Source: Bacillota bacterium (lineage in GTDB: Bacteria; Bacillota; Clostridia; Peptostreptococcales; Anaerovoracaceae). From it: 9,549 nt of DNA. Positions 5,237 to 9,549 of the stretch are shown in pieces (position 1 is the stretch's first letter; every line of letters begins with the position of its first letter). A program made the position numbers and the translations under genes. The DNA lies in contig JAFYFK010000118.1 of the NCBI GenBank assembly GCA_017543805.1, forward strand, positions 1 to 9,549, in the 5' to 3' direction. The notes beneath the pieces were generated by a model that was given only the letters and a program-made list of their open reading frames with translations, searched no databases and had not been told where the DNA came from.

Positions 5237-5823
5237 CAGAGCACTCCTTTTGTCGACGGCAGCTGATCCGCCGCCGCGGGATCTATGGCCACAGCCTTTT
5301 TAAGGCTCCTGGCCGCGGACTTGAAGCAGCCTTCGATAATGTGGTGGGCGTTGACCCCTGCGAATTCCTTAACATGCATCGTAATTCCGGCGCTGCGCGC
5401 AAACGCGGTCCAGAATTCCTGAACGAGCTCGGTGTCGAAGGTCCCGACCTTCATACAGGGTATCGGAAGGTCCCAGCCAAGGAATGATCTTCCGGAGATG
5501 TCCACCGCGGTGAGTATCAGGGCCTCGTCCATAGGAAGCGTGGTGTCGCCGTAGCGGAAAATGCCTTTCTTGTCGCCGAGCGCCTTTGCAAACGCCTGTC
5601 CGAGGGCTATTCCCATATCCTCGGTGCTGTGATGGTCATCGACATAAGTATCGCCGCTGCAGCTCAGCTGCAGGTCAAAACCGCCGTGTTTGGCGAAAAG
5701 GGTCAGCATATGGTCCATAAAGCCCACGCCGCTGTCGATCTCGGCTTTTCCGCTCCCGTCCAGCTCCAGCGTCAGTTTTATGTCTGTTTCGGCGGTCTTG
5801 CGTTCTATGCTTGCGTTTCTCAT
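5236..5823 (-). CDS. hisB: Imidazoleglycerol-phosphate dehydratase
   Basis: HisB removes water from imidazole glycerol phosphate to give imidazole acetol phosphate, the substrate of HisC. The 195 residues are the monofunctional form, without the HAD phosphatase domain fused to it in enterobacteria, in keeping with hisJ downstream. Manganese ligands are seen in GFMDHML (His38), DDHHSTED (His64, His65, Glu68) and AHHIIEG (His160, His161, Glu164), a duplicated pattern from the two halves of the fold. The C-terminus PSTKGVL is the conserved family ending. The family forms a 24-mer. The ATG forms an ATGA overlap with the hisC stop (5820-5823), with AGAGG upstream in hisC. Nothing unusual was seen. 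Confidence 0.97.
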   Translation of the reverse strand: MRNASIERKTAETDIKLTLELDGSGKAEIDSGVGFMDHMLTLFAKHGGFDLQLSCSGDTYVDDHHSTEDMGIALGQAFAKALGDKKGIFRYGDTTLPMDEALILTAVDISGRSFLGWDLPIPCMKVGTFDTELVQEFWTAFARSAGITMHVKEFAGVNAHHIIEGCFKSAARSLKKAVAIDPAAADQLPSTKGVL

Positions 5824-6878
5824 TTGAGGACCTCTTTTATATTCTCCAGAAGCAGCTTCATCTGCTCTTCCGTGCCTATGGAGATGCGGTTGTAGTCTTT
5901 TATGCGTTCCTGATTAAAGTGCCGGATAAGGATGCCGCGGGCTTTGAGCGCCTCATACAGCTCCTTTCCGCCGATCTTGTCCGTGCGGGCGAGCACAAAA
6001 TTCGTGCGGGAATCTAAAACATTAAAGCCGAGTGCTCTCAGTTCCCCGGAGAACCAGCCGCGCACGCGGCATATCTCCGCGCAGTTTTTACGGGTGTATT
6101 CGTCATCCTGCAGGATCGCGGCGCCCATGGCGGAAGTCATGCTGTTTACATTGTACGGATTGCCGGAATTCCTGATTATCTCCATGTCATCTATGAGCTC
6201 TTTGCAGGCAAAGCTTATGCCGAGCCTTGCGCCGGCCATCGAACGCGACTTGGAGAATGTCATCGTAACGATCAGATTATCATATTTGCTGACCAATGGC
6301 ACGCAGCTTTCGTTGCCGAAGTCCACATAGGCCTCGTCCACGAGCACCAGGCGCTCCGGATCCTCGGCGATAAACGCTTCCATTTCCGCCCTGCTGCGGG
6401 CAAGACCGGTCGGAGCGTTGGGGTTCGCGATCAGGACCATGCCCTTAAGCCCCCGGTAGTCCTCAAGGCGAAGGCTGAAGTCCTCCGCCAGCGGCACCAC
6501 GACCTGCGGCAGCGAATGCAGCCCGGCCAGGGTCTCATAAAAGCTGTATGTAATATCCGGGAAAATAAGCGGAAAACCGTCGTCCGCAAAGGCGCGTATG
6601 GCGAAGTCCAGGTTTTCGTCAGACCCGTTCCCGAACATTATATTCTCCGCGGGAAGTCCGAAGTATTCCGACGCGGCGGCTTTAAGGTCTCTGCACATAT
6701 GGTCGTTGTATATATTGACCCTTCCTGCGGCCTCAGCCGCTGCCGCAATGGCCCTGGGCGACGGCGGAAACGGATTTTCGTTGGTATTCAGTTTAAGCAC
6801 GACAGTCTGCCCTTTGGGCTGCTCGCCGGGCTTGTACGGTTCCGCGTTTGCGTATCTGCTGCTGAAAAATCTGCTCAT
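5820..6878 (-). CDS. hisC: Histidinol-phosphate aminotransferase
   Basis: HisC is a fold-type I PLP enzyme that transfers an amino group from glutamate to imidazole acetol phosphate, giving histidinol phosphate. In the 352 residues the Schiff-base lysine is Lys210 in TMTFSKSRSMAGARLG, where Arg218 contacts the PLP phosphate. Asn154 lies in NPNAPTG (152-158), Asp181 and Tyr184 in VLVDEAYVDF, and the substrate carboxylate arginine is probably Arg331 in YNRISIG. LNTNENPFPPSP near the start (30-41) is the usual HisC opening. Length is normal. The ATG overlaps the hisD stop as ATGA (6875-6878) with GAGG nearby. Position between hisD and hisB supports HisC over other class I/II aminotransferases, although the family is known to share activity with aromatic amino acid transaminases. 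Confidence 0.95.
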   Translation of the reverse strand: MSRFFSSRYANAEPYKPGEQPKGQTVVLKLNTNENPFPPSPRAIAAAAEAAGRVNIYNDHMCRDLKAAASEYFGLPAENIMFGNGSDENLDFAIRAFADDGFPLIFPDITYSFYETLAGLHSLPQVVVPLAEDFSLRLEDYRGLKGMVLIANPNAPTGLARSRAEMEAFIAEDPERLVLVDEAYVDFGNESCVPLVSKYDNLIVTMTFSKSRSMAGARLGISFACKELIDDMEIIRNSGNPYNVNSMTSAMGAAILQDDEYTRKNCAEICRVRGWFSGELRALGFNVLDSRTNFVLARTDKIGGKELYEALKARGILIRHFNQERIKDYNRISIGTEEQMKLLLENIKEVLK

Positions 6879-8158
6879 ACCTCATCCTCTCTGCCGAATC
6901 TGACGAGCGCGCTCCTCGCGTGGGCGGTAAGGCCTTCGGCTTTCGCAAAGGCCGCGATGTCGTCCGCCAGGCCGGCGAGAGCGTCCTCCGAGAAGCAGCT
7001 GAACTGCATCTTCTTTACGAAATCATCGACGGAAAGCGGGCTGGAAAAACGCGCCGTCCCGAGAGTCGGCAGCGTGTGGTTGGGCCCGGCCATGTAGTCG
7101 CCGAGGGCTTCCGGCGTATTGCGTCCGAGGAAGAGCGACCCGGCGTTCTTAACGCTGTCCATCCAGGCGAAGGGGTCGTCCACGCAGAGCTCAAAATGCT
7201 CCGGAGCAATCTCATTGGCTATGTCTATCGCGAGCTTTATGTCCTCCGCTACGATTATCTTTCCGTTGTTGTCTATGGATGTTCTGGCAATCTCTTCCCG
7301 CGCAAGCTTCGGAAGCTGCGCTTCTATCTCCGCCCTGACAGCTTCCGCAAGCTCAGGGCTGTCGGTCACGAGCACCGACGTCGCGAGCCGGTCGTGCTCG
7401 GCCTGGGCGAGCATGTCCGCCGCAAGCACATGCGGATCGGATTTCGCGTCCGCTACTATCAGGACCTCGCTGGGCCCGGCCACCATGTCTATAGCGACCG
7501 CGCCGAATACCTGCTTCTTGGCCATGGCCACATAAGCGCTGCCGGGACCGACTATCTTATCGACCTTCGGCACGGTTTCCGTCCCATAGGCCAGCGCGGC
7601 TACAGCCTGCGCCCCGCCCATCTTGTATATCCTGTCGACGCCCGCGACCCTTGCCGCAGCGAGTATCACCGGGGCTATCCTGCCGTTTTTGTCAGGAGGG
7701 GTCACCATGACGAGCTGCGGGACCCCGGCGATCTTTGCCGGGATCGCGTCCATCAGCACCGCCGAGGGCAGCGACGCGATGCCGCCTGGCACGTACAGGC
7801 CGACCTTTTCGATCGGAAGTACCCGCTGGCCCATAACGACGCCTTCTTCGCTGATCATAAAGTTATTGCGGAGCTGCTTTTCGTGGAATCTGCGGATATT
7901 TGCCGCGGCCCGCTCAAATATGCGGACCAGCTCCGGGCCGGTCTCGGCAACAGCCGCGGCGATCTCCGCTTCGCTGACTCGGAGATCCTCCAGCATAGCG
8001 CCGTCGAACTTCTCAGTATATCGCCTCACCGCAGCGTCCCCATTCGCGCGCACGTCCGCGATTATTTCCGAAACCGTCCTGTCGATCTCTCCTGTATCGT
8101 AGCTGCGGGCAAAGATCTCGCTGTTCGGGACCTCGCCGTACTTCATCATCCTGATCAT
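6875..8158 (-). CDS. hisD: Histidinol dehydrogenase
   Basis: HisD oxidises L-histidinol to L-histidine in two NAD-dependent steps, the end of the pathway. All key residues are present in the 427-residue protein: zinc ligands Gln252 and His255 in LAQAEHDRLATS, Asp354 in LGDYMAGPNHTLPT, and His413 in LTAHARSA; the catalytic pair Glu320 and His321 in IAPEHFEL. GLYVPGG (120-126), YKMGGAQAVAALAYGT (178-193) and VGPGSAYV (203-210) are further signatures. The start at 8158 shares one base with the hisG stop (TGATG) and has AGGAGG 8-9 nt upstream, so it is preferred over the two in-frame ATGs at codons 4 and 5. A 435-codon open frame on the opposite strand here is a shadow of this gene. Confidence 0.97.
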   Translation of the reverse strand: MIRMMKYGEVPNSEIFARSYDTGEIDRTVSEIIADVRANGDAAVRRYTEKFDGAMLEDLRVSEAEIAAAVAETGPELVRIFERAAANIRRFHEKQLRNNFMISEEGVVMGQRVLPIEKVGLYVPGGIASLPSAVLMDAIPAKIAGVPQLVMVTPPDKNGRIAPVILAAARVAGVDRIYKMGGAQAVAALAYGTETVPKVDKIVGPGSAYVAMAKKQVFGAVAIDMVAGPSEVLIVADAKSDPHVLAADMLAQAEHDRLATSVLVTDSPELAEAVRAEIEAQLPKLAREEIARTSIDNNGKIIVAEDIKLAIDIANEIAPEHFELCVDDPFAWMDSVKNAGSLFLGRNTPEALGDYMAGPNHTLPTLGTARFSSPLSVDDFVKKMQFSCFSEDALAGLADDIAAFAKAEGLTAHARSALVRFGREDEV

Positions 8159-8793
8159 CAGGCTTCCTCCTGCAGAGCCGCCAGCCTGTCCGCCAGCGCC
8201 CTGATCTGTCCGTTCTTGAAATTATAATTTACCTTGTTTGCGATGAGCCTCGCGCTTATCGGGATTATCTCCTCTACGACCTCGAGGTCGTTCTCTTTCA
8301 GCGTGGTCCCGGTCTCGACGATGTCGACGATTACGTCGGAAAGGCCGAGTATCGGGGCGATCTCTATGGATCCGTTGAGGTGGATTATATCGATGTCGCG
8401 CCCGAGCGACGCGTAATAGTCCTGCGCTATCCTCGAGAATTTGGTCGCGACCTTAAGCGTGACCCCCGGGTCATATTTAAAGCCCTTAGGCGCCGCCACG
8501 GCCATGCGGCACCTTCCGATGCCGAGGTCCAGCAGCTCGTAGATGTCCGGGCGGTATTCCAGCAGTATGTCCCTGCCGCAGACTCCGATGTCAGCGGCGC
8601 CGCGTTCGACGTAGATGGCCACGTCGGACGGTTTTGCCCAGAAATAGCGGACCAGGTTTTCTTCGTTTTCGAATATGAGCTTTCTGCCGCCCTCTTTTAT
8701 GGACGGGCAGCCCAGCCCCGCGCGCTCAAACAGATCGTAAGCCTTGTCGCCGAGGCGGCCCTTGGGAAGCGCTATGTTCAGATATTTCTTCAT
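8158..8793 (-). CDS. hisG: ATP phosphoribosyltransferase, catalytic subunit, short form
   Basis: HisG joins ATP and PRPP to give PR-ATP, the committed and feedback-controlled step. At 211 residues this is the short form, which lacks the C-terminal ACT-like regulatory domain of the roughly 300-residue long form and works as a hetero-octamer with HisZ; hisZ is directly upstream. Motifs are ALPKGRLG (8-15), ADIGVCGRDIL (67-77), VATKFSRIAQDYY (115-127) and the PRPP phosphate loop region DIVETGTTLKENDL (156-169). GGAGG lies 6 nt before the ATG, and one base separates it from the hisZ stop. Histidine inhibition would be expected to act through HisZ. Confidence 0.97.
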   Translation of the reverse strand: MKKYLNIALPKGRLGDKAYDLFERAGLGCPSIKEGGRKLIFENEENLVRYFWAKPSDVAIYVERGAADIGVCGRDILLEYRPDIYELLDLGIGRCRMAVAAPKGFKYDPGVTLKVATKFSRIAQDYYASLGRDIDIIHLNGSIEIAPILGLSDVIVDIVETGTTLKENDLEVVEEIIPISARLIANKVNYNFKNGQIRALADRLAALQEEA

Positions 8794-8794
8794 A

Positions 8795-9549
8795 TTATGC
8801 CTCCGTTCCGGCCGGTTCTATATTATAGCGCGCCGTTCCGCTGCTGCAGAGCCTCTCGAGCAGGTCCATGTATACCGCAAAGCCCACTGCCCTGTCCTTC
8901 CGGCCCATGCTTGCCATAAGGCCGTCGTACTGGCCGCCGGAAAGCACCGCCGAGGGGATGCCCTCTATAAAGCCTTTAAAGACAATGCCGTTGTAGTATT
9001 TTGTGTTGCCCGTTACTGAAAAATCTACTCTTACGATGTTTCTCAGCTCCTTCGGAAGACTGCCGCAGACCTGCCTGAGCTGTCCGAGCGCTTCCGCGTC
9101 CGAAAGGTCTCCGAACGCCGCGAGCTCCGAGAAGACCTGCTCCGGTGTGCCGTAAAAACCGGTCAGCGCGGCAAGCGCGTTCGTAAGTTCCGCAGAGACG
9201 CCCGCCCTGCCGCATTCCGCTTTGAGCTCGTGAACGTTCTTCTCAGTAACAAGAGCCGTAACGCGAACGCGTTCCTCCGCGGACAGTCCTGCACGGTCGA
9301 ACAGCCCTTCAAGGACCGACAGATGCGAGACGTTGAGAACAGCGTCCCGCCCGGTGAACAGCAAGCTCTCGGCCGCAAGTTCCAGAACTTCCGCAAGAGC
9401 CTCGCCGTCCACGCTGCCCATGCATTCAAGACCGGTCTGGCGGATCTCCCTGAAACCGCTCGAATCCGCGCCGACGCGGTAAACGCGCTCGTCGTAATAA
9501 AGCTTCAGCAGCCCGTTCTGCGCGTCGCGGGTATTTTTAATAATAGAGA
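8795..9549 (-). CDS. hisZ: ATP phosphoribosyltransferase regulatory subunit (HisRS-like), 5' end off the window
   Basis: HisZ is a histidyl-tRNA synthetase paralogue without aminoacylation activity that assembles with short HisG and gives it activity and histidine feedback. About 250 codons are visible and the frame stays open to the right edge, so the ATG at 9421 is internal, not the start. The visible part begins just before class II motif 2 (KLYYDERVYRVG, then FREIRQTGLECMGS), followed by the helical insertion and the C-terminal core with VTGNTKYYNGIVFKGF and SGGQYDGLMASMG. The motif 3 region reads AVGFAVYMDLLERL and lacks the GLDR arginine of true synthetases, and the protein ends soon after without an anticodon-binding domain. 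Both points favour HisZ over HisS, as does hisG one base downstream. The N-terminal motif 1 and upstream control region are outside the window. Confidence 0.94.
   Translation of the reverse strand, partial: SIIKNTRDAQNGLLKLYYDERVYRVGADSSGFREIRQTGLECMGSVDGEALAEVLELAAESLLFTGRDAVLNVSHLSVLEGLFDRAGLSAEERVRVTALVTEKNVHELKAECGRAGVSAELTNALAALTGFYGTPEQVFSELAAFGDLSDAEALGQLRQVCGSLPKELRNIVRVDFSVTGNTKYYNGIVFKGFIEGIPSAVLSGGQYDGLMASMGRKDRAVGFAVYMDLLERLCSSGTARYNIEPAGTEA

Noticed and set aside
6920..8227. A 435-codon open frame on the plus strand opposite hisD
   Set aside because: hisD on the minus strand has every zinc and catalytic residue. The plus-strand product is low-complexity, rich in Arg/His/Gly/Tyr, with no recognisable domain, as expected for the antisense of a GC-rich gene.
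9163..9429. Possible hisZ start at the ATG at 9421
   Set aside because: The frame is open to the window edge, and the residues before that ATG form class II motif 2 typical of HisZ, so the gene is cut by the window rather than starting there.

Overview
The window reads as a chromosomal segment from a fairly GC-rich member of the Clostridia, possibly an Oscillospirales/Ruminococcaceae-type gut Firmicute. This rests on the short-form HisG plus HisZ pair, a PHP-type HisJ phosphatase, strong AGGAGG ribosome binding sites, a clostridial BlaI-type repressor and an rplM start of Firmicutes style. Genus and species cannot be told from the sequence.

From about 9549 down to 1047 the minus strand carries a nearly complete histidine biosynthesis operon in the order hisZ (5' end off the window), hisG, hisD, hisC, hisB, hisH, hisA, hisF, hisIE, hisJ. 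These cover every step from PRPP + ATP to histidine, apart from supply of PRPP. Most junctions are 1-nt, 4-nt (ATGA) or 19-nt overlaps, or a 1-nt gap, which implies translational coupling. The exception is the hisF-hisIE junction, where a 176-nt gap holds a 142-bp inverted-repeat element with perfect 17-bp terminal arms. It looks like a MITE- or ERIC-like palindromic repeat placed in the operon. After hisJ, 12 nt on, comes a small unassigned protein with a papain-like (C39-like) Cys/His/Asn-Asp signature. Any regulator of the operon, such as a T-box or promoter, lies upstream of the window.

Convergent with the operon end, only 6 bp away, is a plus-strand BlaI/MecI-family repressor (555-1040). 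It has an unusual basic C-terminal extension and no blaR1 sensor gene next to it. Its promoter has a perfect 17-bp palindromic operator filling most of the -35/-10 interval, so autorepression is likely.

Divergent from it is the start of rplM (ribosomal protein L13; 265 down to the left edge). It has a near-consensus sigma-A promoter and a structured leader of about 154 nt. The leader ends in two tandem, related hairpins, each with a GAA/AGUA internal loop that matches a bulged-G (loop E/sarcin-ricin) module; the second abuts the Shine-Dalgarno sequence. This leader and the hisF-hisIE palindromic element are the two most interesting structures. The rest is an ordinary, intact biosynthetic operon.
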